In this document: piece by piece, positions 7,662 through 15,178 of the stretch
How the letters are laid out: every line of letters begins with the position of its first letter
Position numbering within the stretch: the first letter of the stretch is position 1
Source: a virus
Direction: 5' to 3' (one strand)
Virus record (IMG/VR): IMGVR_UViG_3300028920_000722
Span: 1-31,895 of that record
DNA length: 31,895 nucleotides
Notes under the pieces: generated by a model
What the model saw: only the letters and a program-made list of their open reading frames with translations
Database searches by the model: none
Told to the model about the DNA's origin: nothing
Translations under genes and position numbers: made by a program

Positions 7662-7763
7662 CTATTTTTTTCTTGGCTGCCTTGAAGTTCCTCTGTTACC
7701 TTTTCCACCACCTGAGCCATCTAAGCGCCTTTTGCCACCACATGCTCCTTTTCCTCTTGCCAT
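7662..7763 (-). CDS. 33-residue Gly/Arg/Lys-rich peptide
   Basis: ATG 7763 follows SD AAGGAG and opens a 33-codon frame ending in TAG. It begins MARGKGACGGKRR and ends NRGTSRQPRKK. It is highly basic and glycine-rich and could bind nucleic acid. It overlaps the 3' 68 nt of the preceding gene in another frame, so one of the two may be spurious there. It is the last gene before P1. I recognise no family. Confidence 0.5.
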   Translation of the reverse strand: MARGKGACGGKRRLDGSGGGKGNRGTSRQPRKK

Positions 7764-7875
7764 GATCCTTCTCCTTCTGAGGCCTGATCTTCTTGCCCCG
7801 GTTCTGCGGAGCTTTAGGCGTGATGATGCCTTGCTCCCGCTTGCTTGTACCTAATGATCTATCCCATTTCTTCAC
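7696..7875 (-). CDS. 59-residue basic protein (GTG start)
   Basis: Start GTG 7875 is proposed because GTGA overlaps the upstream stop and SD GAGGTGG lies 5 nt before it. The protein is Lys/Arg-rich, starting KKWDRSLGTSKREQG, with a Trp-rich tail (WWQKALRWLRWWKR) that runs antiparallel in frame to the Gly-rich 33-mer. The tail may be an out-of-frame shadow, in which case the real gene is shorter or has shifted. Function unknown. Confidence 0.42.
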   Translation of the reverse strand: MKKWDRSLGTSKREQGIITPKAPQNRGKKIRPQKEKDHGKRKRSMWWQKALRWLRWWKR

Positions 7876-8117
7876 TTTGACCACCTCTTTGTTATTTGGT
7901 CAATTGCTTGATTGAAGCCTTCTTTAGTATGACTTCTCCAATCATAATCATTTGGATATTCTATTTTTAACTCTTTCTTCTCAGGCAAACTCTCTAAGAA
8001 TAGCTTGGTGATGGCTTGGGCAAGATGCTTTCTATCTCCATCATCTATTGTTAAGTCATTACCCTCTATATCTTTTGTAGCACCATCTATTATCCTACTC
8101 AATTCCTCTTGTATCAT
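7872..8117 (-). CDS. small paralogous protein A (MIQEEL family)
   Basis: 81 residues from ATG 8117, which forms ATGA with the upstream stop and has SD AAAGGTGG. It begins MIQEELSRIID, contains LAQAITKLFLESL in the middle, and ends FNQAIDQITKRWSK. The next upstream gene shares all three blocks, so the two are tandem duplicates. The fold is probably all-helical. I recognise no characterised family; the position among tiny genes suggests an accessory or host-takeover role. Confidence 0.65.
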   Translation of the reverse strand: MIQEELSRIIDGATKDIEGNDLTIDDGDRKHLAQAITKLFLESLPEKKELKIEYPNDYDWRSHTKEGFNQAIDQITKRWSK

Positions 8118-8353
8118 CTCAACCACCTTTGTGTTATTTGGTCTAAATAATTATTTATAATCTTATCTTCTTGGGTTTCGTATCCTTCGCCCTGACCAAT
8201 TTTAAAATGTTTTGCTCTGCCTAAACTCTCTACGAATAGCTTGGTGATGGCTTGGGCTAAATCCCTTTTTATATCCCATAATGTATTTTGGTCATCTTCT
8301 ACTACCCTTAATAACGATTTTGATAGTATCTTATCTAATTCCTCTTGTATCAT
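8114..8353 (-). CDS. small paralogous protein B (MIQEEL family)
   Basis: 79 residues. It shares MIQEEL at the N-terminus, LAQAITKLFVESL near residue 35, and LDQITQRWLR at the C-terminus with the adjacent gene, which it overlaps by ATGA. The initiation region is a 20-bp leader (AAGGATTAGG before ATG) that recurs exactly upstream of two other genes nearby. Helical and charged; function unknown. High similarity and head-to-tail order indicate recent tandem duplication. Confidence 0.65.
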   Translation of the reverse strand: MIQEELDKILSKSLLRVVEDDQNTLWDIKRDLAQAITKLFVESLGRAKHFKIGQGEGYETQEDKIINNYLDQITQRWLR

Positions 8354-8370
8354 AACCTAATCCTTTCAGG
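8351..8370 (-). repeat. repeated translation-initiation leader, copy 1 of 3
   Basis: A 20-bp unit reading CCTGAAAGGATTAGGTTATG on the minus strand. It recurs at 8607-8626 (identical) and 9006-9024 (19 of its bases). Each copy supplies the SD and start codon of a different small gene. Such reuse points to duplication of gene starts or recombination at these sites. Confidence 0.75.
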
Positions 8371-8373
8371 GAG

Positions 8374-8393
8374 CCACCTTTGTGTTATTTGGT
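8374..8393 (-). pseudogene. C-terminal fossil of a third MIQEEL-family copy
   Basis: These 20 bases are identical to 8123-8142, where they encode the QITQRW end of paralogue B. Here they sit between genes, yet the same frame reads NFNQITQRWLPERIRL and ends at a TGA overlapping the ATG of paralogue B, just as the intact copies overlap. The N-terminal half of such a copy (MIQEELREI) is found at 9008. The simplest reading is a copy split by insertion or recombination. Confidence 0.5.
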
Positions 8394-8609
8394 TAAAGTT
8401 TTCCCTATATATTGTAACTGTGATAATCTTTTCCAAGTAATTTCAGGATAGCAGGGCATAATCCATTTCCCACTATTTGATGAATTACAATATTCCCTTA
8501 CTACCCAAGTAAAAGATTTAGGAATTGTGTTTTTTGATGGTTTTCTATTTTCTTTTATTCTGATAATTCCCTCATCTTCACATAAATAATAAAAATAATA
8601 CGGCTTCAT
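8385..8609 (-). CDS. unknown 74-residue protein
   Basis: Begins MKPYYFYYLCEDEGIIRIKE and includes a SFTWVVREYCNSSNSG segment; rich in Tyr, Lys and Trp and probably a small beta-rich fold. It uses the repeated leader with AAGGATTAGG before ATG 8609. Its 3' end runs into the fossil paralogue segment, where its TAA stop lies. I do not recognise a family. It may be a newcomer that replaced the middle of an older gene. Confidence 0.55.
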   Translation of the reverse strand: MKPYYFYYLCEDEGIIRIKENRKPSKNTIPKSFTWVVREYCNSSNSGKWIMPCYPEITWKRLSQLQYIGKTLTK

Positions 8610-8626
8610 AACCTAATCCTTTCAGG
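8607..8626 (-). repeat. repeated translation-initiation leader, copy 2 of 3
   Basis: Identical to 8351-8370. It provides SD and ATG for the 74-residue MKPYYF gene, which is otherwise unrelated to the MIQEEL family. Confidence 0.75.
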
Positions 8627-8630
8627 GGGT

Positions 8631-8756
8631 TTATGGTGTTATCCAAATAACAGTTCCAACTATAAACATTATCCCTATCAATATCTGCTTCCACTTAGGT
8701 TCATTTGATGGTATAAGGCTTGCAACAAATATTAAAACTAATCCAATATATTTCAT
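8631..8756 (-). CDS. 41-residue membrane peptide
   Basis: ATG 8756 follows a strong SD (GGGGG, 5 nt spacing) and opens 41 codons ending in TAA. It has two hydrophobic stretches, YIGLVLIFVASLI and ILIGIMFIVGTVIWI, separated by a charged turn (PSNEPKWKQ). This is the shape of a two-helix membrane hairpin. It neighbours another small membrane protein. A membrane-acting role such as superinfection exclusion is possible but not shown. Confidence 0.55.
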   Translation of the reverse strand: MKYIGLVLIFVASLIPSNEPKWKQILIGIMFIVGTVIWITP

Positions 8757-8786
8757 ATCTTCCCCCTTTCTGCTATTTGTTTTACC

Positions 8787-9008
8787 TTATCCTTCATACC
8801 AATCTCCTTCCCATTTAAAGCATAGTGGTAACCAACTAAAAAATATAGCTAGTGCTAGAAATGGTAACGACATTAAATCCCTACCAATCCTTATACAAGC
8901 AATTCCAAACAATAAACTACTTAGAAAACTTAATATGCTAAAAACTCTATATTGATATAAATTAAGGCGTGTAAATTCCTTTATCTCCCTCAATTCCTCT
9001 TGTATCAT
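8787..9008 (-). CDS. 73-residue two-helix membrane protein with MIQEEL start
   Basis: The first residues, MIQEELREI, match the paralogous family nearby, but the remainder differs. There are two transmembrane segments (about residues 23-41, FSILSFLSSLLFGIACIRI, and 45-64, LMSLPFLALAIFFSWLPLCF), and a charged Trp-rich end. It uses the repeated 20-bp leader at ATG 9008. It looks like the start of an old family copy fused to a membrane segment. Function unknown. Confidence 0.6.
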   Translation of the reverse strand: MIQEELREIKEFTRLNLYQYRVFSILSFLSSLLFGIACIRIGRDLMSLPFLALAIFFSWLPLCFKWEGDWYEG

Positions 9009-9024
9009 AACCTAATCCTTTCAG
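9006..9024 (-). repeat. repeated translation-initiation leader, copy 3 of 3
   Basis: Nineteen bases identical to the other two leaders. It directs initiation of the membrane protein whose N-terminus is MIQEEL-like, directly downstream of the SDR gene that ends the metabolic island. Confidence 0.72.
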
Positions 9025-9036
9025 CTATGACGTGGG

Positions 9037-9810
9037 CTATTCCACTCTCCGCATTTTAAACTTGTTTTTGCTTTCCCTTAAACTATGAGATAATTTCTCA
9101 GTACCCCACTCATCAGCCACTACGCTTATATTCCTGCCGCCTATTACCTCTTTAGGCTGTGATAATATCCAATCACAGCAATCTAATACTTTATCCATTG
9201 GAGTACACCTATCACTTGCCAGCTGCTCTACTGTTCTTTTGTAATCTTGGCCTGCGCGTTCTTTGGCCTTTAGTGTAGAGTCATGTATCTTAGTCTTTAC
9301 CCAGCCAGGGCCTACTATTGTAAATGCTGTATCAGGTATCTCAAGAGCAAGTAGTTCTGTCATCCTCACTAAAGCCACCTTAGATGCTGTATAAGCTGAG
9401 TAATACTTTGTAGCCCTGTTCATGCTGCCGCCTGCAAATAATAATACTCTTGCTCTCTTGCTGCGGGAAGGCAGAAGCGCGTGAAGTATTCTCATTTGAT
9501 TAGTAAAGTTTATAGTGATAGACTCAGCCCAGTCATCAAAGTTATGATCCTGAAATAAACCTACCGGCTCTTGAGTACCCGGACACATTGCTAATATATC
9601 CCAGTTGTTACCAATTCTTTTAAGTTCATCTGTTGCCCACATAACGCTTTCATCATCAGATAGATCACAGCTGATTAAATTAGCATTCAGCTTGTCTATG
9701 TTTTTATTAGGTGTTCTATATGTACCTGTTATCTCATAGCCTCTCTTTTGCCAGCGCTTGGCTAAAGCTGCGCCTATATCACTTGATATTGATATTATTA
9801 TAGCCTTCAT
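9037..9810 (-). CDS. SDR-family NAD(P)-dependent oxidoreductase
   Basis: 257 residues from ATG 9810, chosen because it overlaps the upstream stop as ATGA; three earlier in-frame ATGs lie inside the upstream gene. Short-chain dehydrogenase features: a nucleotide-binding start IIISISSDIGAALA (degenerate form of TGxxxGIG), an acidic CDLSDD near residue 48, the CPG of the NAG region at 76-78, and a catalytic Ser129, Tyr140, Lys144 (YTASK). It would oxidise or reduce a hydroxyl or keto group, plausibly on a sugar nucleotide given the surrounding glycan genes. It is the last enzyme of the island. The substrate is unknown. Confidence 0.85.
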   Translation of the reverse strand: MKAIIISISSDIGAALAKRWQKRGYEITGTYRTPNKNIDKLNANLISCDLSDDESVMWATDELKRIGNNWDILAMCPGTQEPVGLFQDHNFDDWAESITINFTNQMRILHALLPSRSKRARVLLFAGGSMNRATKYYSAYTASKVALVRMTELLALEIPDTAFTIVGPGWVKTKIHDSTLKAKERAGQDYKRTVEQLASDRCTPMDKVLDCCDWILSQPKEVIGGRNISVVADEWGTEKLSHSLRESKNKFKMRRVE

Positions 9811-10730
9811 CTTAACCATCCGCATCTGTTGCACGCAGCAACTGTTCCTTGTTTTTTTATAGTATCTTTAAAGCGCAAAGCCTGCTTGCTCTGTATAATA
9901 CGCTTTAACGCACGCCTTTTGACATTACCCCATGATACTGCAAGGCATGGAAAAACCTCGCCATCTGAGTTTATATGTACGCTTGAGAATGCAAACTTAC
10001 AGGGCTTATAACGCTTAGGGTTATGATCTGCATCATTGATAAATATCTTAGGGTGCATAAACACTTGGCCCTTCAGGCGCTTGATGGCTTTTTTGGTATC
10101 TTCATTGTAAACATGCGCCTTGCTGGGCTTGAATATATCATCAAAGGCTACCATTGTATCTGAATGCTGGATGGGAGATCCTTTTAATAATTGCAGGGTA
10201 TGAGTATCAACACCTATATCCATATACTCTTTATGTATGCTCATTAGATCCTGATCATCTACAACTGTAGTCTTGGCATCTAAGATAGCATCTGATTTTC
10301 TCTTGTTGCGCTGTGCTATAAAGTATCGCATCATCTTTTCATTCTTGATTGATAGGCTAAGTACCTTAAAGCGGGTAAATGATAGCATGAGGTCTATAAG
10401 ATCAGTAGTAAGTAAGGTGCCATTTGTAATAATGTTACAGTCAAAGCGGCCTGCTGTTATGGCAAATATATCCTTAAAGTCTTTATATACCAATGGCTCA
10501 CCACCTGTTAATGTTACCCTGGCATATCTTGGCAGCTGGTTTAATACCTTTATCCAATCTGCCTTAGTCATGGTATCTTTATGATCTCTTGATTGATAGC
10601 AGTATGGGCAGTTAAGATTGCACTTTGTGGTAAGTATAAATACATATCTATCCGGCATAAGAGTAGGATCTTGGTATGCCTGCTCTGTGAATATCTCATG
10701 TTTTAAGTGAAATGCCTGCTTTAAGTTCAT
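9807..10730 (-). CDS. radical SAM protein with C-terminal Cys cluster
   Basis: 307 residues. The [4Fe-4S]-SAM motif is CNLNCPYC (Cys37, 41, 44), followed by the SAM-contact TLTGGEPLVY. The C-terminal part has CKFAFSSVHINSDGEVFPC and a final CNRCGW, the layout of a reduced SPASM/twitch auxiliary-cluster domain. It would generate a 5'-deoxyadenosyl radical; the substrate is unknown. It is joined by ATGA overlaps to the membrane glycosyltransferase upstream and the SDR downstream, so the three are probably co-translated. A role in modifying a sugar or small peptide is inference only. Confidence 0.88.
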   Translation of the reverse strand: MNLKQAFHLKHEIFTEQAYQDPTLMPDRYVFILTTKCNLNCPYCYQSRDHKDTMTKADWIKVLNQLPRYARVTLTGGEPLVYKDFKDIFAITAGRFDCNIITNGTLLTTDLIDLMLSFTRFKVLSLSIKNEKMMRYFIAQRNKRKSDAILDAKTTVVDDQDLMSIHKEYMDIGVDTHTLQLLKGSPIQHSDTMVAFDDIFKPSKAHVYNEDTKKAIKRLKGQVFMHPKIFINDADHNPKRYKPCKFAFSSVHINSDGEVFPCLAVSWGNVKRRALKRIIQSKQALRFKDTIKKQGTVAACNRCGWLR

Positions 10731-12034
10731 ATCAGTAAGTGATACTTTCCTCTCTTGTAATTGTTTATAAGCACCTCGGCTGTTTTCTCCTGGCCCGGTA
10801 TTATGTTAGCCTCAGCCATCTTCATATACTCTAAGCTCTCACCATCTCTTTTTAAAAACTTTAGCACTATGGCTATATTATAAAGTATCTTAAACTCTTT
10901 AGGTGAAAGCATCTTGGCCATTACCCACATGTTAAGCGCTTCCCGGTATGATTGCTGCTGCCACCTTTTATGCGCCCTGATATACCATACAAACCAAGCT
11001 GCCGGATCTTCAGTTACAGAATGCTCTATCAACCAATAGTCATCTGTGTATGCCGGGATATATATCATAAGCCTTGCTACATATATGCCAAACACAAAGC
11101 AGTACACAGGAAATGGCAGTATATTAGCCAGCGCAAACATAACGCCTATGTTAGCTATGTAGCAATAGCGCTCAGCTATCTCCTGTTGCATGCGGAATAA
11201 GTTTAAGTATGGGGCTATAGCGCATGAGTACCAGAATATGCCCCAGCTTATGGGAGTCCAATTAAATATAGCTGAGTATAACAAATACCCTATCAAGCTA
11301 AGGCCCAGCCAGAAGCACCAATCAAGCCTGATAGCCTTCTTTTTCATAATATCATTGCCGCCACCAGCACCACTCTGCATGAAAGCATGGTAAAATGTAA
11401 GCGTAAATGGCACTACACATAAGCCAAAGTAGAAGCCATAGATCTTAATAGCTATGATGAGCTTCTCCCAGCTTAGCTTCCTATCAAACGCTACTGTTTC
11501 ATTACCCCTGCGGCTTGTTACCTCTGTCTTTAAATGCTTATAATGTATAAACCATACTATCGGCAAAAAGAATATCAGATACCACCTCGCAGATCCTATA
11601 AATCCAAATGGCGCAAAGAATGCTGTAGGGTGTACAGTAGCCGCTATCATAGCAAAGGGAGCGCTCCATACGCAGGTCATTGACATCATCATAAACAGCC
11701 CGCACCATGCATAGTGCCGGCCTGAGATCCATACAGTAGCTTGATTGTTCACCGGGTTAGCTGCAAACAATAGCGCTGCCATGAATGATATATCATTAGC
11801 ACCTAACGCAGTATATATAAAGCATGCGCATACAGCATGCACTATTATACTAAGTAAATGGTCATACTTAGGTTTACCTGATGGTGATGATTGCCAGATG
11901 GCTTCATCCTTGCCTGTTTTCTTATCTACCCTTCTGCGCTCTGCCGGTAGATCATCTGATACATACCCGCATCTTGTAGCGCGTGCATATATCAATACTG
12001 TGGTAGCAAGTATGATTATTATCTTCCAAGCCAT
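10727..12034 (-). CDS. TMTC-like multi-membrane glycosyltransferase with TPR-like tail
   Basis: 435 residues with roughly eight to ten hydrophobic helices. Two features point to the TMTC/GT-C group: an early luminal-type acidic pair in GYVSDDLP (Asp27-Asp28) after the first helix, and NPVNNQATVWISGR (about 93-106), close to the bacterial HPV-x-x-E-A-V-x-WISGR signature. The last ~90 residues are soluble and helical with TPR-like spacing (AHKRWQQQSYREALNMWVMA, then LYNIAIVLKF). Relatives move sugars from polyprenyl-phosphate donors to proteins or glycans on the outer face of the membrane. In phage genomes such a protein is unusual. The GT2 polyprenol-type enzyme in the same operon could supply its donor. 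Confidence 0.62.
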   Translation of the reverse strand: MAWKIIIILATTVLIYARATRCGYVSDDLPAERRRVDKKTGKDEAIWQSSPSGKPKYDHLLSIIVHAVCACFIYTALGANDISFMAALLFAANPVNNQATVWISGRHYAWCGLFMMMSMTCVWSAPFAMIAATVHPTAFFAPFGFIGSARWYLIFFLPIVWFIHYKHLKTEVTSRRGNETVAFDRKLSWEKLIIAIKIYGFYFGLCVVPFTLTFYHAFMQSGAGGGNDIMKKKAIRLDWCFWLGLSLIGYLLYSAIFNWTPISWGIFWYSCAIAPYLNLFRMQQEIAERYCYIANIGVMFALANILPFPVYCFVFGIYVARLMIYIPAYTDDYWLIEHSVTEDPAAWFVWYIRAHKRWQQQSYREALNMWVMAKMLSPKEFKILYNIAIVLKFLKRDGESLEYMKMAEANIIPGQEKTAEVLINNYKRGKYHLLI

Positions 12035-12984
12035 GATTTAATTCCTCTCCAAATGTATCTTATATCATCTATGCTTCTTATATCAATAATTTTATTTATC
12101 CAAAAGTCCGGGTAAAATCCTGCATGATATATGCGCTTGATGTATTTCTTGTGGGCCTTATCGCCATCTTTCATCAGCTGTGGCCTGTAGAATGAGGCTT
12201 GGGCTGTCTTAGCAAAGCCTTTGCGCAATAAGAATTGTACTACCTTTAATGTATGCTCTGCATCTTGATCTGTTTCCCAGGGATAGCCAAACATTACTGC
12301 TATGTGAGGCTCAAGGCCATAGCTGCTGGCTTTGACAAGCTCATCTAAGGCATCATTTACATTGATACCTTTGTTTATTCTATCTAATGTAAATTGATTT
12401 GCGCTCTCTAAGCCATATAATAGCATCCTAAATCCTGAGTATTTTAAACATAGAAAATCATTATCTTTTAAAGTGCCAAATCGCATGTTACAGCTAAAGG
12501 TTATATCTAAGGGCCTAAGCTGCCTGCAAAACTCTAAGCGCCAATCGCCTGCCGGGAATGTATCTGAGTCATCAAATATCTCTCTAAAGCCTAAGCGCTT
12601 GCACTCTGCTATCTCTGCTATTACATCCTTTACCGGCCTTACCTCATACTTCTTGCCCTTCTCTACACAAAACTCACACTTACCCCACCAGCAGCCAGAC
12701 GCGGCCATAATATGAGTACCCGGTAGGTGCTTATAATTACCGCTGGTGTATTCCTTAGCATAGGTAAACACTCTGTCTGGCTGTGGCAAACTTAAAAATG
12801 GTAGGCCTTCTGGCTCTACTATCTGTCTATCAACACTTTCAGGAGCGGCTTCATCCCAATATACTGTATGGCCCATATTGCGATACCATTGTGCTTCCAT
12901 AGCCATCCTGACCGGATAGATCTTGGCCTTCTTTTCATGCTGGCGCTGTTGGGAATAGTAATGTGGCTTGTATAATATTTTCAT
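12019..12984 (-). CDS. radical SAM protein with CX4CX2C motif
   Basis: 321 residues. The likely cluster motif is GCWWGKCEFC (Cys98, 103, 106), i.e. CX4CX2C rather than the usual CX3CX2C. The following segments are typical of B12-type radical SAM cores (IFDDSDTFP, LLYGLESANQFTLDRINKG, IAVMFGYPWET), although the first ~90 residues are too short for a full cobalamin domain. The glutamate in YGLES and the GYPWET loop match Elp3-like TIM-barrel positions. It could act on sugars or lipids. It overlaps the methyltransferase upstream (ATGA) and the membrane glycosyltransferase downstream (16 nt). Confidence 0.85.
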   Translation of the reverse strand: MKILYKPHYYSQQRQHEKKAKIYPVRMAMEAQWYRNMGHTVYWDEAAPESVDRQIVEPEGLPFLSLPQPDRVFTYAKEYTSGNYKHLPGTHIMAASGCWWGKCEFCVEKGKKYEVRPVKDVIAEIAECKRLGFREIFDDSDTFPAGDWRLEFCRQLRPLDITFSCNMRFGTLKDNDFLCLKYSGFRMLLYGLESANQFTLDRINKGINVNDALDELVKASSYGLEPHIAVMFGYPWETDQDAEHTLKVVQFLLRKGFAKTAQASFYRPQLMKDGDKAHKKYIKRIYHAGFYPDFWINKIIDIRSIDDIRYIWRGIKSWLGR

Positions 12985-13511
12985 TTCTTAATACCCTTCC
13001 ATATCACTTCCCGGCATTGTATGGCCGGGCAAAATAGGTTCTCAAATACTCTTGGCGTAACTATGGCTATTATAAACCTTATACATATATCCATTATTTT
13101 TATAGGCCCATGCATCCACTCAGGCACATTGCCTTCTGCATCTATCTCCTCATACCACCAGCGCAGATCCTGCTCTACTGTCTTAAAGCCCTTAATATAA
13201 TCCTTAAAAGCATTATAACTATAAGTCCTATAATGCTCAAGGCAACCTACGCTTGTTACGCAGGAAGCATGCGGGCCTACTATGCGCAGGAAGCCACCGG
13301 GCTTTAATATCCTTTTGCACTCATCTACAAAGGCCCTTTGGTCTTTTATATGCTCCATGATATGTGAAGCATGTATGCCATCAACGCTATTATCTTCCCA
13401 GGGCCAGGGAAACTTTGACAAATCCACTACCATATCGCCCCGGCCTGCCTTTATATCTACATTGACAGCCTCTATGTATTTCTTTTTACCGCTTCCTAAA
13501 TTGAGTATCAA
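12981..13511 (-). CDS. class-I SAM methyltransferase (type 11-like)
   Basis: 176 residues. Motif I is ILNLGSGKK at the extreme N-terminus, followed by VNVDIKAG (acidic end of strand 2), HIMEHIKD (post-II region) and ILKPGGFLRIV (motif IV/V), the order of Methyltransf_11 enzymes. The C-terminal third has a hydrophobic stretch (ICIRFIIAIVTP) that may bind a lipid or membrane. It is coupled by ATGA overlaps on both sides. It would methylate a glycan or sugar precursor by context. The N-terminal cap is short for the family, so the protein may be trimmed. Confidence 0.85.
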   Translation of the reverse strand: MILNLGSGKKKYIEAVNVDIKAGRGDMVVDLSKFPWPWEDNSVDGIHASHIMEHIKDQRAFVDECKRILKPGGFLRIVGPHASCVTSVGCLEHYRTYSYNAFKDYIKGFKTVEQDLRWWYEEIDAEGNVPEWMHGPIKIMDICIRFIIAIVTPRVFENLFCPAIQCREVIWKGIKK

Positions 13512-14548
13512 GCGAACTCCTTATGTTCTACATCTAAGTATTCTATAAGCATCCTATTGCCGGCATCTATCACACAATGGTGATTGCAATGCTTTGAAGG
13601 ATCTATCTTATAAAACTTTTGCCGGCCATTAAACCAAAAGTCTTTGAAACTCTGATCCTTTATACTACCTAATAAGCCTGTATCTTTGTTGTAGGCTTTA
13701 TCATGGCAGGTATATACATTACAATCTGCTCCTATGATAGGCACTATCTGTATGTAAGGACACCAATGGTAATTCTTTTGAAAGCCCTCAAGCTGTAAGT
13801 GATAAGAATTATATATCTCAATTCCCTCTGCTCTTACCTTAGCCACCTGCTCTATGGCAGTACCTAATAAATCTTGATGGTATTCATTGTTTTCCCGGCC
13901 CTTATTGCTGATAATACAAGGTGATACTTTGATAGATTTTATGCCTAAATCATGCACCATCTTTACCATATCATACACATGATCGGCATTTTTCCTATCT
14001 ATTATTATATTTACACCTACTACACAATCCCCTGTATATGTAGATATAGAGGCTAAATTAGCCATTAAAGTATCAAAATCTGCCTCTTTACAGCGCCTAT
14101 ACTCGCTATAACTCTTTCTATCCCAGCCATCCATGGATATTCTTATCCATGAGCAGGCTTTTAAGGCGCTCTCTGCTATCTTGTCTTTAAGCAATACGCC
14201 ATTAGTAAGCAGAGCTGATTTAACATTTGTTGAGCCTACAAAGTCCAGCACTCTATCTATGCCCGGATATACTAATGGCTCTCCACCACCTGAGAATATA
14301 ACAGCCTTAACGCCCATGTTATCGCAGTCTGCTATTACTTCCATTAGCTTATCAGCCGGCATGCTATCCTGCTTTTCCATATCTTTGCCCAGCTGGCCAT
14401 AGCTGTTCTGGTATGAGCAGTATGAGCAGTTATGATTGCATCTGTTAGTAGGCTTTATCCTTACATTTACCGGTGCTGATACCTCGCCTGTCTTAAAACT
14501 ATCCAGCTTATCCCTGTGATGGAATATCTTTAATTTTGAATAATACAT
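13508..14548 (-). CDS. radical SAM/SPASM-domain protein
   Basis: 346 residues. Core motif CNHNCSYC (Cys37, 41, 44), then IFSGGGEPLVYP for SAM contact. The C-terminal region has CPYIQIVPIIGADCNVYTC followed by SFKDFWF and a CNHHC pair, matching a SPASM domain that carries auxiliary [4Fe-4S] clusters. SPASM proteins modify peptides, sugars or aminoglycosides by radical dehydrogenation or coupling. The surrounding methyltransferases and glycosyltransferases favour a carbohydrate substrate, but this is not proven. SD GGGGAG precedes ATG 14548; the stop overlaps the next methyltransferase (ATGA). Confidence 0.9.
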   Translation of the reverse strand: MYYSKLKIFHHRDKLDSFKTGEVSAPVNVRIKPTNRCNHNCSYCSYQNSYGQLGKDMEKQDSMPADKLMEVIADCDNMGVKAVIFSGGGEPLVYPGIDRVLDFVGSTNVKSALLTNGVLLKDKIAESALKACSWIRISMDGWDRKSYSEYRRCKEADFDTLMANLASISTYTGDCVVGVNIIIDRKNADHVYDMVKMVHDLGIKSIKVSPCIISNKGRENNEYHQDLLGTAIEQVAKVRAEGIEIYNSYHLQLEGFQKNYHWCPYIQIVPIIGADCNVYTCHDKAYNKDTGLLGSIKDQSFKDFWFNGRQKFYKIDPSKHCNHHCVIDAGNRMLIEYLDVEHKEFA

Positions 14549-14557
14549 TTTCTCCCC

Positions 14558-15178
14558 TTATTTAAAAAACAGAAACTCATAATCTCCTGTATATCCCCAC
14601 TCCTTGAATAAAAACTGCCATTCTCTTGGCATGAAAAACTGCTCGCATGTTAAGCCCCAGCATTGCAGGTTAAACAGCTCCCGGATATTGCGATAGCTAT
14701 CTATTGTGATATAGCTGTTAGTAGCTGCAAGCTCAAAGTATTGCAGTATAGTCTTTAAATCCTTTAGCTTTAGGTTATGTACAGTACCTAAAGATACTAT
14801 CAAATCAAAGGTCTGCCTTGGATCAGGCTTTACTATTGGCACAACAGCATTCTTTAGGGCATAGCCTGACACATCATAGCCATAACATTTACAGCCTACT
14901 ACATCCTGAAGCTCTTTTATTAAAAAACCCTTAGCGCATCCATAGTCAAGTACCTCTGATTTCTTGGTGAGCTTGTATCTCTTGGCTAATGCCTCTGCTA
15001 CCTGCTTAAACCTGCCATCATAGCGGTAGCCACCATATCCAAATCTGCGCTCTCCATCAAAAAACTCTTTACCAAACTTCCGGGCTACCCTCATGCACTT
15101 TACTTTTTCATTTACCATCCTACCTAAATAATCTCTGCTGGTACTGTGATGCAACTTGCTTATTATATCAACTTTCAC
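14558..15178 (-). CDS. class-I SAM methyltransferase (sugar/glycan type)
   Basis: 206 residues, start GTG 15178 (GTGA overlap with the upstream stop; SD AAGGAG 8 nt away). An N-terminal segment RRFGYGGYRYDGRFKQVAEAL precedes motif I VLDYGCAKGFL, then YGYDVSGYAL and the FDLIVSLGTVHNL region. This arrangement, with the Gly/Tyr-rich lead-in, recurs in methyltransferases of surface-polysaccharide and sugar-modification clusters. The C-terminal half is aromatic-rich. It probably methylates a sugar or its nucleotide precursor; the position of methylation cannot be told from sequence. Confidence 0.85.
   Translation of the reverse strand: MKVDIISKLHHSTSRDYLGRMVNEKVKCMRVARKFGKEFFDGERRFGYGGYRYDGRFKQVAEALAKRYKLTKKSEVLDYGCAKGFLIKELQDVVGCKCYGYDVSGYALKNAVVPIVKPDPRQTFDLIVSLGTVHNLKLKDLKTILQYFELAATNSYITIDSYRNIRELFNLQCWGLTCEQFFMPREWQFLFKEWGYTGDYEFLFFK

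Noticed and set aside
7636-7854. Plus-strand ORF starting MSRYFF, matching the start of another at 25831
   Set aside because: The shared residues come from the common promoter block read backwards (TGTCAAGATATTTTTT), not from homologous proteins.
11538-11732. Extra minus-strand frame inside the TMTC-like gene
   Set aside because: Out of frame with a long membrane protein whose motifs are intact; no SD.
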